Program-made: the position numbers and the translations under genes
Origin: G964291335 sp964291335
Lineage (GTDB): Bacteria > Chloroflexota > Dehalococcoidia > Lucifugimonadales > UBA3495
Assembly: GCA_964291335.2 (NCBI GenBank)
Contig: OZ219748.1
Coordinates: 558,001 to 622,000 of the forward strand
DNA: 64,000 bases
Reading direction: 5' to 3'
Notes under the pieces: model-generated
Told to the model about the DNA's origin: nothing
The model's input: only the letters and a program-made list of their open reading frames with translations
The model's database searches: none
Shown here: positions 42,715 to 50,915 of the stretch, piece after piece
How positions within the stretch are numbered: the stretch's first letter is position 1
How the letters are laid out: every line of letters starts with the position of its first letter

Positions 42715-43155
42715 GACCGGATGCCGGTCAATCAATCTGCCCCTTCGGGGCCACCGGTTGTAAGTCAGCGTCCAGCCGTCCGGATACCCTTGCCCCGTTT
42801 CCCTGCGGTCCAGCCCTGCGAAGTCCTGGTTCGCTGGCGATACGTTCCCGGTAGCCGTTCCGGGCAACAAGACGGTCGGTTTTGCTGGTCTTGGGGGCTT
42901 CCGCCACCGTTTACTGCGCCCTTTCCCCTGTCTTGACCGCGTCGTTCTCGGTCGGCCTCCTCCGCGATAAGACACCAATATGTAGCCGGTGTTTTCATCG
43001 ATTAAATTCCGGCGCCAGTATTTCTCTCCCCGGGTCCACCACCCTTTCATCAGCAACCCATGAATTTCCGGTGGGCGCCTGGTATCGGGTGCTATCCGAA
43101 ACGCTCAATTGCGGTCTTATCGCAAGACCGCCGGAGATGCAGCGGGTTAAACCCG
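42715..43155. other. Gene-free region
   Basis: An open minus-strand frame across this stretch is Arg/Gly-rich without family features, and I do not support it as a gene. No RNA or repeat was recognised. It separates the Calx-beta gene from the secreted peptidase gene. Confidence 0.4.
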
Positions 43156-43184
43156 TACAAAATTCCCCAACCGGGGCCTATAAT
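43156..43184 (+). promoter_or_regulatory. Candidate promoter of the secreted peptidase gene
   Basis: TATAAT at 43179-43184 with a weak TACAAA -35 at 17 bp spacing, about 90 bp before the ATG. Confidence 0.4.
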
Positions 43185-43272
43185 TAATCTGTTGGAACGG
43201 GACAGGACGCCTGCGTCAACACCCGTTGCGGGAATTGGTCAAGTAGCGCGGAAGCGTGAGCAAGGAATACTG

Positions 43273-44922
43273 ATGCGTATTGTAATTTCCATGGTAACGA
43301 TTGCAGCCTTGACCGGCGTATTTCTTTTCGGCAGCTTCACCGGGCCGGACCCGCTTCAGGCGCAAGCCGGGGATCTACAGGTCTTGTCCCACCGGGTAGA
43401 GAACGAATTCCCTGACCGGGTCCGGTTTTTTCTGGAAGCCGCCGGGCCGGACGAAATAACCGAGGCACGAGTAATCTTCAAGACCATCGGGCAAGTTACC
43501 CGAAGCTCCCATCGCAAGGTCGAACTTACCCCAGGCAATCACATCTCCGGGGAAGCGGAACTGTTGACCGGCGCCACCAGCTACCTGCCTCCGGGAACCC
43601 GTATGGCTTATTCCTTCGAGATTTCAGACAATGCCGGGCGAACCGTGCGTACCGACGAGGAGATATTCGTCTATCTGGACAATCGTTTCGAGTGGTTTTC
43701 AGTATCTCAAGGCATAATTACCGTCTATTACAATAACCCGTCGGTGCAGCGCCGGGCAGAGCATGTACTGGAAACGGCCGTCGCCGCCCTGCGCCGCATG
43801 GGGCCGGTACTGGGCATTAACCCTGAATTGCCGCTGCACATCGTTACTTATCACAATTACGGCGATATGGCTGGCGCCCTGCCTTTCCGGTCGCAAACCA
43901 CCAGCGAGCAGTTGAGAACGTCGGGTATGGCCTTTGACAAAGAACGAGTGCTGATGGTGCATAGCGGCAGCCGTTCAGTTACCGCCACCACCGCCCATGA
44001 ATTTGTTCACCTGCTGGTGGGCGACGCCACCGGCACGGCTTACGGCCAGGTGCCGGCCTGGCTGAATGAGGGGCTGGCCGAGTTCGGCAACCTCCAGGGC
44101 GAGGAAGACGTAGTCCTCAATGACACCGTCCGGTACGCCATCAATAACGGCAAGCTGCGGCCGTTGTGGCACCAGGCCCGGTACAGCGGCTCCCCGGAGG
44201 ATATTCTAATCGCTTACGGGCACGGGGAGTCGGTGGTTACCTACCTGATAATAACTTATGGTGAGGAAAAGATGGCCGACCTGATGCAGGCCATCACCCG
44301 CACCCTGAACATCGACCGGGCCTTGATGGAGGTTTATGGACTGGATCAGTATGCGCTGGACTCGAACTGGCGGCGGCAGATTGGCCTTGACCCTCTACCC
44401 AGACCGGAGCAAGCCAGCAAAAGACCACGGCCTACGGCGCGCCCGACCCTGGCTCCTGTCGGGGCTCAGTTTCCCTTTCCGGCGGCAACCGCTGTGCCGG
44501 CGGCGGTCCCGGCAACCCGGGAAACGCCCGATTCCGGCAGCCTGCCTTCTGACAGCGAACCCGTTGAACCCCTTGCAGAAACTCAATCGGCCACTCCGAC
44601 GCCAGCGGCAGCCCTCATACCGTCAGTGGCAACAGCAGAACCGATGGCCATTGTCCCCGCTGCGCCCGGGGAAGGGCCGTCCGGGGAAGAGGCGGTTTCC
44701 CCGGGCCGGGAAGAGGAACCTGATTCCGGCGGCTTGCTTTCCGACAATACCGAACCGGTTGAACCACCGGCGGAGGCTCAACCGGCCGCCCCAGACTCCG
44801 GTGGCTGCGCCCCTTTGTTAGCCGGCAACGGAAGGGGAGAGCTTGGTATGCTGACTTTATTGCTGGGCCCGCTGGGCTTGCTGGCGGCAGCCAGGCTGGG
44901 CAGAAAGAACTGTCCTGAATAA
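43273..44922 (+). CDS. Secreted gluzincin (peptidase MA-like) with C-terminal anchor
   Basis: A 549-residue exported metalloprotease. The N-terminal signal (VISMVTIAALTGVFLFG) ends near AQA. A beta-sandwich-like domain (35-135) precedes the catalytic domain. The zinc motif HEFVH is at 242-246, and the downstream gluzincin Glu lies in NEGLAE (265-270). Residues about 375-510 are a Pro/Thr/Glu-rich stalk with two related blocks (PDSG-LPSD-EPVEP and PDSGGLLSDNTEPVEP). The C-terminus is a sorting-signal-like tripartite tail: SGGC, a hydrophobic helix (LTLLLGPLGLLAAA) and basic end. The ATG at 43273 has AAGGAA upstream. A surface role in protein turnover is plausible next to the peptide importer, but they are convergent. 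Confidence 0.8.
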   Translation: MRIVISMVTIAALTGVFLFGSFTGPDPLQAQAGDLQVLSHRVENEFPDRVRFFLEAAGPDEITEARVIFKTIGQVTRSSHRKVELTPGNHISGEAELLTGATSYLPPGTRMAYSFEISDNAGRTVRTDEEIFVYLDNRFEWFSVSQGIITVYYNNPSVQRRAEHVLETAVAALRRMGPVLGINPELPLHIVTYHNYGDMAGALPFRSQTTSEQLRTSGMAFDKERVLMVHSGSRSVTATTAHEFVHLLVGDATGTAYGQVPAWLNEGLAEFGNLQGEEDVVLNDTVRYAINNGKLRPLWHQARYSGSPEDILIAYGHGESVVTYLIITYGEEKMADLMQAITRTLNIDRALMEVYGLDQYALDSNWRRQIGLDPLPRPEQASKRPRPTARPTLAPVGAQFPFPAATAVPAAVPATRETPDSGSLPSDSEPVEPLAETQSATPTPAAALIPSVATAEPMAIVPAAPGEGPSGEEAVSPGREEEPDSGGLLSDNTEPVEPPAEAQPAAPDSGGCAPLLAGNGRGELGMLTLLLGPLGLLAAARLGRKNCPE

Positions 44923-44999
44923 GCCGCAGCGCCCAATGGCGTCGAGATTCCCGAGTTCACGACGCGGCGCGTCAGGCCCCGGCGGGTGAGGCTGCCGGT

Positions 45000-45268
45000 T
45001 CCGTTTCAAGCGTTGGGGCGGTTCAAGCCGGCCAGGCTTCGGCTTTGGATGCAGCGAAGGGTCAATCGGCGCGGGGGTTAAAGCCTACACCCACAGGGAA
45101 GGCACCGTGTGGAAAGGAGCATCAACCGGCGCGGGGGGTTAAAGCCACCGGCTTACCGCCGGGCGTCCAGAACAACGGGAGCGTCAACGGGCGCGGGGGG
45201 TAAAGGCCGCTACCTGCACCCTGCCCGCCAGCGCCACCGGAGCGTCAACGGGCGCGGGGGTTAAAGGC
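45000..45268. repeat. CRISPR-like cluster of 30-bp repeats derived from the dppC-like 3' end
   Basis: Four imperfect copies of a 30-31 bp unit lie at 45056-45085, 45116-45146, 45178-45208 and 45239-45268. They are separated by unlike segments of 30-31 bp, and a decayed fifth copy may lie at about 45000-45028. The core reads TCAACGGGCGCGGGGG, flanked by GGAGC and TTAAAGGC. The last copy is the end of the dppC-like gene: it contains the reverse complement of codons for AFNPRAR and the stop. On the minus strand the third copy still reads AFTPRAR-stop and the first GFNPRAD-stop. Copies nearest the gene are most alike. No cas genes are present. A local duplication ladder, serial integration scars or a neo-CRISPR array are possible. 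Confidence 0.75.
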
Positions 45269-46213
45269 ATCGTTCAGTCCGTCCCCTAACAAGCTGAAAG
45301 TAAAGAGGAGCAGCACCAGCACGCCGGAAGGCGCCAGGGTCAGGTGCGGGTCGTTGCGCAAGACCGAAATATTGCTGTTCTCAAAAATCATTACCCCCAG
45401 GCTGGGCGTGGGCGGCTGAATGCCAATGCCCAACCAGCTCAGGACTATTTCCGCGCCGGCGATGGCGCCCAACCCGGCCGACACGGAAACGATTACCGGG
45501 CTGATAATATTGGGCATCAGGTGAATGCCCAGTATGCGGCGGGTGGAAGACCCCATGGACCGGGCCGCCTCGACGTATTGCAGCTCCCGGGCTTGCAGCA
45601 CCTGACCTCGCACCAGCCGGGCCATGCCGAACCAGGAAAAGGCGGCCAAAGCCAGGGAAATTACCAGGTAATCCACAATCCCCAGCCGAACAACCCAGTC
45701 TATCCCCGAAGCGTCCTCGAAATCCCGCACCCATTGCAGGACCCGCGGCTTAACCGTCGCGACGATAATAAGCACCAGGAAAATGTCCGGAAAGGCGGAA
45801 GTTACTTCACCCGCCCGCATGATAATGCTGTCGGCGAGGCGGCCAAAGTAGCCGGCAATCAGACCCAGGGCGATGCCCAGCGCCAAAGCGCCGGTTACCA
45901 GGGTGGTTACGGTGATGATAACGGTAGTGCGCAGGCCGTAAATCACCCTGGATAGCATATCCCGACCCAGGCGGTCAGTGCCCAGAGGGTGGGCCAGGCT
46001 GGGCCGCTCTTTAACTGCCGTCAGGTCCTGCTCATTGTAGCCGTAGGGCGCAACCAGAGACGCAAAGATACCCGAACTATACATTATTACGATGATGCCC
46101 AGGCAAAGCACCGCCAGTTTCTTGCGGAAGAGCCTCCGCAAGGAAAGCGACAGATAGCCTCGCGACGGACGCTGTTCATCGGGCAGTTCCAGCCGCTGCG
46201 CTTCAGCCGGCAA
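45245..46213 (-). CDS. Peptide ABC transporter permease (DppC/OppC family)
   Basis: A 322-residue inner-membrane permease. The N-terminal OppC_N segment (LFRKKLAVLCLGIIVIMYSSGIFASLVAPY) precedes GTDRLGRDMLSRVIYGLRTT. Five further helices follow, with the EAA loop YVEAARSMGSSTRRILGIHLMPN that docks the ATPase. The C-terminus LGDGLNDAFNPRAR is the family's usual ending. A TTG start at 46213 is likely, since longer frames overlap dppB-like sequence by 65 bp; even so it overlaps the upstream stop by 11 bp. The stop codon lies in the first unit of the repeat cluster. No ATPase genes of the transporter lie in the window. Confidence 0.88.
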   Translation of the reverse strand: MPAEAQRLELPDEQRPSRGYLSLSLRRLFRKKLAVLCLGIIVIMYSSGIFASLVAPYGYNEQDLTAVKERPSLAHPLGTDRLGRDMLSRVIYGLRTTVIITVTTLVTGALALGIALGLIAGYFGRLADSIIMRAGEVTSAFPDIFLVLIIVATVKPRVLQWVRDFEDASGIDWVVRLGIVDYLVISLALAAFSWFGMARLVRGQVLQARELQYVEAARSMGSSTRRILGIHLMPNIISPVIVSVSAGLGAIAGAEIVLSWLGIGIQPPTPSLGVMIFENSNISVLRNDPHLTLAPSGVLVLLLFTFSLLGDGLNDAFNPRAR

Positions 46214-47150
46214 CGTAGTCTCCTCCCAGGCGAATGCGCGGGTCCAGCACCGGGTAGATAACGTCAATCAGCAGGTTGGCCAGAACAAACAGTATCGTAC
46301 CCAACAGGGTAACCGCCATGATTATCGGATAATCCCGGGCAAAGAGAGATTCTATGGTAAGCAGACCTACGCCGGGAATGCCGAAGTAAAGCTCCACGAT
46401 GAAGGAACCGCTGGCCAGGCCGGCAAGGGAGAACCCCAGGGTCGTCACTACCGGGATCAGGGCATTGCGCAGAATATGCCGCAGGCGCACTACCCGTTCC
46501 GTCAGGCCCTTGGCCCGGGCGGTACGGATATAATCCTGTCCCGTTACCTCCAGGGTGCTGGCCCGGGTAAGACGGGTTACGATGGCCACGCCGGGAATCC
46601 CCAGCACCAAAGCGGGCAAGATGATATGGGGCGAAAAGAAACCGCCCCAGCCATGCGTAGGCAGTATATCCAGCTTGAGGGCAAAAACGAGCAGGGCCAG
46701 CGGCACGGTAAGAAAAACGTGCAGCGACTGGCCCACCAGGGTAAAGGCCACGGTGGCGCTATCCCACCAGGTGCCCTGCCGCAGGGCGGCGAAGAGGCCG
46801 GCGGTAATTCCCAGGGTTACCGAGATTAGCAGCGCCGCCAGATTCAACTGGGCAGACACCCAAACGCGGTTCTTCAACAGCTCCGCAACGCTGCGACCCC
46901 GATACTGGTAGCTCTCGCCAAAATCGCCGCGGGCTGCGTTCCACAAGTAACGGAGGTACTGGGTAACAAGGTCATCGTCCAGGCCCAGCTTTGCCCTGAG
47001 CCGCTCACGAGCCTCCTCGTTCCGAATCTGCCCCTGGAGAATTTCCACCGGGTCTCCCGGCCCGAAGCGCCCCAGGGCAAAGGTAATGAACGAAACCAGA
47101 AGCAGGAGAAAGGGCACCCACAGCATCCGGCGGGCGATATATATTCCCAC
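46203..47150 (-). CDS. Peptide ABC transporter permease (DppB/OppB family)
   Basis: A 315-residue permease. The N-terminal helix (YIARRMLWVPFLLLLVSFITFALGRFGPGDPVE) has the conserved GDP motif. Helices near 100-125, 135-160, 175-195, 230-260 and 280-300 follow, and the EAA loop is QDYIRTARAKGLTERVVRLRHILRNALIP. It pairs with the dppC-like permease to form the membrane channel. It lies 21 bp after the substrate-binding protein gene. Confidence 0.9.
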   Translation of the reverse strand: MGIYIARRMLWVPFLLLLVSFITFALGRFGPGDPVEILQGQIRNEEARERLRAKLGLDDDLVTQYLRYLWNAARGDFGESYQYRGRSVAELLKNRVWVSAQLNLAALLISVTLGITAGLFAALRQGTWWDSATVAFTLVGQSLHVFLTVPLALLVFALKLDILPTHGWGGFFSPHIILPALVLGIPGVAIVTRLTRASTLEVTGQDYIRTARAKGLTERVVRLRHILRNALIPVVTTLGFSLAGLASGSFIVELYFGIPGVGLLTIESLFARDYPIIMAVTLLGTILFVLANLLIDVIYPVLDPRIRLGGDYVAG

Positions 47151-47171
47151 AGCCGACCCCCCAGCCCGGGC

Positions 47172-49058
47172 TTATTCTCTGGCCAGGTGAACATAGCGGA
47201 ACTTGGGTATAGTCAAAGGCAGCAGGAAGTAATCCTTCACCCACGGCTTAATCAGAAAATGCCAGTCTTCATCGTTCCAGAGCAGGACCCACGGCGCGTC
47301 TTGCAGAATCTGCTGCTCAATCTGCTGATAAAGCTGCAAACGGGCCGTTTGGTCTCTCTCTACCCGTGCTTGTTCCAGCAGGGCGTCAACTTCCAGATTG
47401 CGGTAATTGGTGCGGTTGCCCTCGCTCTCGCTATGGAACAGCAGATCCAGGAAATTCTCCGGGTCCGGGTAGTCGGCGCCCCAACCCAAAGAGAACATCT
47501 GGTACTTTTCGTCGTTGACGTCTTCCAGGAAAGTAGCCCACTCGGTCTGCTGGATTTCTACGTTCAACCCCAGTTCCTGCTGCCATGTTTGCAGAATAAC
47601 CTCCAGACCCAGCGGCACCGCTGCCCCCAGGCTGCCGGAAATGCTGAGGGTCATACGGGGCAAGTCGTCCAACCGGTCGCCGTATTTCGATTCAGCCAGC
47701 AGTTGGCGCGCCCTTTCCGGGTCGTAAGGGTAAGGGTCGGATTCGGGATTGTACCCGGGGAACCGGGGCGGCAGGATGGTCCTGGCTGGCCTGACTGCTC
47801 CTTCGTAAACGATGGAAGCGATGCTGTCCTTGTCAATCGCCACGTTCAGCGCCTGTCTGAACTTGGGGTCATCAAACGGCGGCTGGTCAACGTTAAGGCC
47901 AATGTAACTGGTAGTGAAACGGGCCGGGTAGGGATGCACTTGAGGGTTCAGGGGGCTGTTCACGTCCAGCACCCGCTCCAGTTCGGCCAGGCCCACGCCG
48001 GTTACGTCTATTTCATCATTCTCGTAGAGAATCATCCGGGAACCGCCGCTGAGAATCAGCTCAACTTCATCCAGATGCGGCGGGCCCAGATGGTAGTATT
48101 CGTTCCGAGCCAGGCGAAGTTCCTCGCCCAGGCGATACTCGGCCAGCCGAAAGGGGCCGGTTCCATTGGGCGCATCCAGCCAGTCTGCGTTGCCTTCCAC
48201 ATTGTCCCGGTCCAGCACAAAGCCGGTAGGGTAGGTCAGTTTCGCCAGGAAGTAGGCTTTGGGGGCATCGACCGTAATGGACACGGTTTGGTCATCAACC
48301 ACCCGCACTCCGGACACCTCACCGGTTTCGCCGCGCAGCTTGGCGGACACGCCTACAATGTCATTGAGATACTGATCCACCACCGGGGATATTAAATCCG
48401 GGTCAGCCGCCCGCTCCAGGGACCACTTAACATCGCTGGCGGTAACGGATTTGCCGTCATGAAACCTGGCGTTGGGACGCAGCCGGAAGGTATATTGAGT
48501 ACCGTCCGGGCTGATTTCCCAGCTTTCCGCCAAATCCGGGGCCACCGAGAAATTAAAGGGTTCAATAGTAACCAGGCCGCTGAAAATCTCGTTGACCAGC
48601 ATCCCGGAAACGTTATCCTCGGTCAAATGAGGGTCAAAGGTAGGCGGGTCGGAAAATAACAGCCGTAAAGTGCCCCCGTCCGTTGCCAAACCGTTTCCGC
48701 TGTTGGCCGGCCGGGTTACGCCGGCACCCACCGGGCCGATGGGGGGCGCGGTTGGCAGCGGAGAAGCAGTTGCCGCTGCGGGGGGCAGGGAACCGGAAAC
48801 GCCCGGGACATTACCCAACGGCGCAGCGGGCTGCGTCCGGGAAACTGGCGGGGCAGCGGTGGGCGAAGGCATGGCGGTGGGCGTCTCTGGGTCCAAACCG
48901 TCTGGCATTGTCGGCGCCGGAGAGGACACAGCAACCGGGGCCGCCTCGGGGGGAAGGGTTGCCTCGACCGGGGTATCGCTGGAACCGGGGAAGCAGCCAA
49001 GCAGCAAGAGACTGAGTATCGCCAGAAGGGAAAGAGTCTTCCAACCCATATTTACCAT
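47172..49058 (-). CDS. Oligopeptide ABC transporter substrate-binding lipoprotein
   Basis: A 628-residue SBP family 5 protein. The signal peptide ends in a lipobox (LLLLGCFPG, Cys at about 22), so it is a lipid-anchored receptor. A Pro/Ala/Thr-rich linker (about 25-125) is unusually long. The SBP_bac_5 domain follows: GTLRLLFSDPPTFDPHLTED, GLVTIEPFNFSVAPDLAESWEISPDGTQYTFRLR, ARFHDGKSVTASDVKWSLERAADP, and a C-terminal PWVLLWNDEDWHFLI. It probably binds peptides or similar nonpolar ligands. Translation may start at Met1 or Met4. It is first gene of the importer operon, whose promoter overlaps a perfect palindrome. Confidence 0.9.
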   Translation of the reverse strand: MVNMGWKTLSLLAILSLLLLGCFPGSSDTPVEATLPPEAAPVAVSSPAPTMPDGLDPETPTAMPSPTAAPPVSRTQPAAPLGNVPGVSGSLPPAAATASPLPTAPPIGPVGAGVTRPANSGNGLATDGGTLRLLFSDPPTFDPHLTEDNVSGMLVNEIFSGLVTIEPFNFSVAPDLAESWEISPDGTQYTFRLRPNARFHDGKSVTASDVKWSLERAADPDLISPVVDQYLNDIVGVSAKLRGETGEVSGVRVVDDQTVSITVDAPKAYFLAKLTYPTGFVLDRDNVEGNADWLDAPNGTGPFRLAEYRLGEELRLARNEYYHLGPPHLDEVELILSGGSRMILYENDEIDVTGVGLAELERVLDVNSPLNPQVHPYPARFTTSYIGLNVDQPPFDDPKFRQALNVAIDKDSIASIVYEGAVRPARTILPPRFPGYNPESDPYPYDPERARQLLAESKYGDRLDDLPRMTLSISGSLGAAVPLGLEVILQTWQQELGLNVEIQQTEWATFLEDVNDEKYQMFSLGWGADYPDPENFLDLLFHSESEGNRTNYRNLEVDALLEQARVERDQTARLQLYQQIEQQILQDAPWVLLWNDEDWHFLIKPWVKDYFLLPLTIPKFRYVHLARE

Positions 49059-49148
49059 CCCGAGCAGATTTGGAGAATTAAGTTCGCGTCAATCATAGAT
49101 AACGAAACAACCGGAGGCTGATAGTTAAAAAATTCAACTGCTTATACC

Positions 49149-49167
49149 GCTCAATATTATATTGAGC
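49149..49167. promoter_or_regulatory. 19-bp palindromic operator-like site over the importer -10
   Basis: GCTCAATAT-T-ATATTGAGC is a perfect inverted repeat with a one-base centre. Its AT-rich character and placement over the -10 suggest a repressor operator. No regulator gene is adjacent. Confidence 0.55.
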
Positions 49168-49184
49168 GACTCAAGCATTAGCAA
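49156..49184 (-). promoter_or_regulatory. Promoter of the peptide importer operon
   Basis: Minus-strand TTGCTA (49184-49179), 17-bp spacer, TATAAT (49161-49156). The leader is about 90 nt. The -10 lies wholly inside a 19-bp palindrome. Confidence 0.6.
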
Positions 49185-49459
49185 CGGGCAGGAACTTTCG
49201 CTATTCCCACCGAGTAGTTGGTATGAACCCAGGCCCAGCCGCCGGCAGACCAACATAACGGAATCCTCCAGCAGCTGCAAGCTCTTGCTGTATCCCTTCG
49301 TCTTCCGGCGCAGCCGGTTCAGCTTTCCCGCGCCTGGGGCATGCACTCCGTCCCGCTGAACCCGGGTGGGGGGGCATACCTCCCGGCAGCCTGATTGACC
49401 CGCTGGCCCTGTTCTGTGCCTGAACCGGAACGCCTTGGGAAACCCTGTCCCGGCGCTCC

Positions 49460-49488
49460 TTGAAAGGTATGTTGCTTTCTGCTATGAT
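49460..49488 (+). promoter_or_regulatory. Promoter of the tRNA-His/tRNA-Arg pair
   Basis: TTGAAA (49460-49465), 17-bp spacer, TATGAT (49483-49488) with TGC before the -10, about 63 bp before tRNA-His. The sequence between the importer promoter and this site shows no gene. Confidence 0.6.
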
Positions 49489-49551
49489 AATTTCAGTGGC
49501 CTTTTGCCCGGGCAACAACAGCCATGGGACAAAAGCCGCCGCATCCGGCAA

Positions 49552-49629
49552 GGCGAGCGTAGCCAAGAGGCCTAAGGCGCCTGTCTGTGGCACAGGAGAT
49601 CACGGGTTCGAATCCCGTCGCTCGCCCCA
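49552..49629 (+). tRNA. tRNA-His (anticodon GTG)
   Basis: The acceptor GCGAGCG pairs with CGCTCGC. An extra 5' G (G-1) faces C73, the tRNA-His identity element. U8/A9, the anticodon loop CTGTGGC (GTG), T-loop GTTCGAAT and an encoded CCA are all present. Confidence 0.95.
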
Positions 49630-49650
49630 ACCCTTTAGAACCTCTTCTTT

Positions 49651-49726
49651 GCGCCTGTAGCTCAATGGATAGAGCACTGGGCTTCGGACCCAGGGGTTGC
49701 GGGTTCGAGTCCTGCCAGGCGCGCCA
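49651..49726 (+). tRNA. tRNA-Arg (anticodon TCG)
   Basis: A 76-nt cloverleaf with acceptor GCGCCTG/CAGGCGC, D-loop with AATGGATAGAGC, anticodon stem CTGGG/CCCAG with loop CTTCGGA (TCG, reading CGA), T-loop TTCGAGT and encoded CCA. It is 21 bp after tRNA-His and likely cotranscribed. Confidence 0.94.
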
Positions 49727-49914
49727 CTTCCGGTCGAGCACCGCTTAAGGTTGGGCAGTAGCAGCCCAGTCTGAGCCGCCCGATGGAGAAAGGCTGCAAC
49801 CGGAGCAGGCAACGCCCGGCCGGTCAGCAGAGAGGACAGCTGCCACCAACGGCGGGGCTGCCCGCCCAAAGACGAGAGACCGGGCATAAGCGTTAGCTGC
49901 CTGGCCCGGTAACG

Positions 49915-50076
49915 CTAACGGCCGTGGCACCTTTTGTACTTCTTGTTGCTACCGCAGGGGCATTTTTCGTTGCGCCCGATTTTGCGTCCCTCCTGACGGG
50001 CTATGGCTCCCTTCTCGGCGCAAAGGTTGCAGGTACAGGCTGCCGGGTGCTGCGTAAACCAGTTAGCTCTTACCAT
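49915..50076 (-). CDS. SEC-C motif microprotein
   Basis: A 53-residue protein beginning MVRANWFTQHPAACTCNLC and ending with a complete SEC-C zinc motif, GRNEKCPCGSNKKYKRCHG. Both the N-terminal CxCxxC and the SEC-C CxC...CH could bind zinc. SEC-C motifs mediate contacts with SecB or ribosomes when at the end of SecA, and also occur in small stand-alone proteins of unknown role. In-frame stops directly upstream confine the gene to this length. It lies 117 bp downstream of the FKBP gene on the same strand. Confidence 0.75.
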   Translation of the reverse strand: MVRANWFTQHPAACTCNLCAEKGAIARQEGRKIGRNEKCPCGSNKKYKRCHGR

Positions 50077-50193
50077 CTTTCACCAAGCGATTCTGCTCCC
50101 GGCGGCAAGCTGTCCGGCGGCGTTTCAGCTCGGCCGGCATACCGCCCGGTCAGAGGGCAGCGAATTGAAGCAGTCATTGCGCTCTGAATGCCC

Positions 50194-50613
50194 TTACTTG
50201 ACATCCAGCAGTTCAACCTCAAAAACCAGCGTGGCGCCGGGAGGAATCAGTCCATTGCCCACTCCCCGATCGCCATATGCCAGGTCCGGGGGAATTGTCA
50301 GCCTTCGCTTGTCCCCCACCCGCATGGCAGCAACAGCTTCATCCCACCCCTTGATTACCTGGCCATGCCCCACGATAAACTCAAAGGGGGTTCCCCGATC
50401 CACCGAGCTGTCGAACTTGGCGCCGTCAGTCAGCCAACCGGTATAATGCACCACCGCTAAAGAACCGCTTCGGGCCGGCTCTCCATCGCCCGCCGCCAGC
50501 ACCTGGTACTGCAACCCGGAGGAAGTTGTTACAACATCCTGGCTGCTTTCCGTAGCTTGACCGCAAGCGGGCAGCAACGCAATCGCGAGTAATAAGACAA
50601 GCAACAATTTCAT
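50194..50613 (-). CDS. FKBP-type peptidyl-prolyl isomerase lipoprotein
   Basis: A 139-residue exported PPIase. The short signal peptide ends with lipobox LLPAC (C17). The FKBP domain follows: SGLQYQVLAAGDGEPARSG, VVHYTGWLTDGAKFDSSVDRGTPFEFIVGHGQVIKGWDEAVAAM, RLTIPPDLAYGDRGVGNGLIPPGATLVFEVELL. The active-site residues (Y, F, D in YTGWL/FDSS, W in GWDEA, Y in LAYGD) are present. It catalyses proline isomerisation in exported proteins at the membrane surface. Start ATG 50613 with AAGGAA six bases upstream. Confidence 0.93.
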   Translation of the reverse strand: MKLLLVLLLAIALLPACGQATESSQDVVTTSSGLQYQVLAAGDGEPARSGSLAVVHYTGWLTDGAKFDSSVDRGTPFEFIVGHGQVIKGWDEAVAAMRVGDKRRLTIPPDLAYGDRGVGNGLIPPGATLVFEVELLDVK

Positions 50614-50915
50614 AGAGTTTCCTTAATACCAACGCCAGACGGCGCAAATCAGCAGCGGCGATTGCCAGCCACCGGACGACCCTTACGGCAATCTCCGCTC
50701 GGCGCTGCCAAAGCCTGCTCCTATTATTCCCCCTTGCCTCAAGCTGCACGGTGTAGCTTAAATCAAGACCGGAAAGAGGTCAACGCCAGGATTTCTCCTG
50801 CCCGGCGTTGGCGCCTCCTTCCGGCAGTGAAACTGTACTGGGCAAAATCAGGCGGGAAGAACCTTGCGGCTCTCCCCGCGCCGGAAAATGGAGGCAGACC
50901 CCGGCAGCCGGTATC
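50614..50915. other. Intergenic region between FKBP and HtrA genes
   Basis: No gene, RNA or strong repeat is seen. It contains the FKBP ribosome-binding site next to 50613 and the sequence following the htrA-like stop. Confidence 0.45.

Noticed and set aside
42631..43056. 141-codon minus-strand frame after the Calx-beta gene
   Set aside because: It looked briefly like a transposase fragment, but no DDE or helix-turn-helix signature and no terminal repeats were found. Its end overlaps the Calx-beta stop.
45056..45268. Calling the repeat cluster a functional CRISPR array
   Set aside because: The repeats differ at several positions, one is coding sequence of the permease, and no cas genes are in the window. 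Listed as a repeat, with CRISPR-type integration as a hypothesis only.
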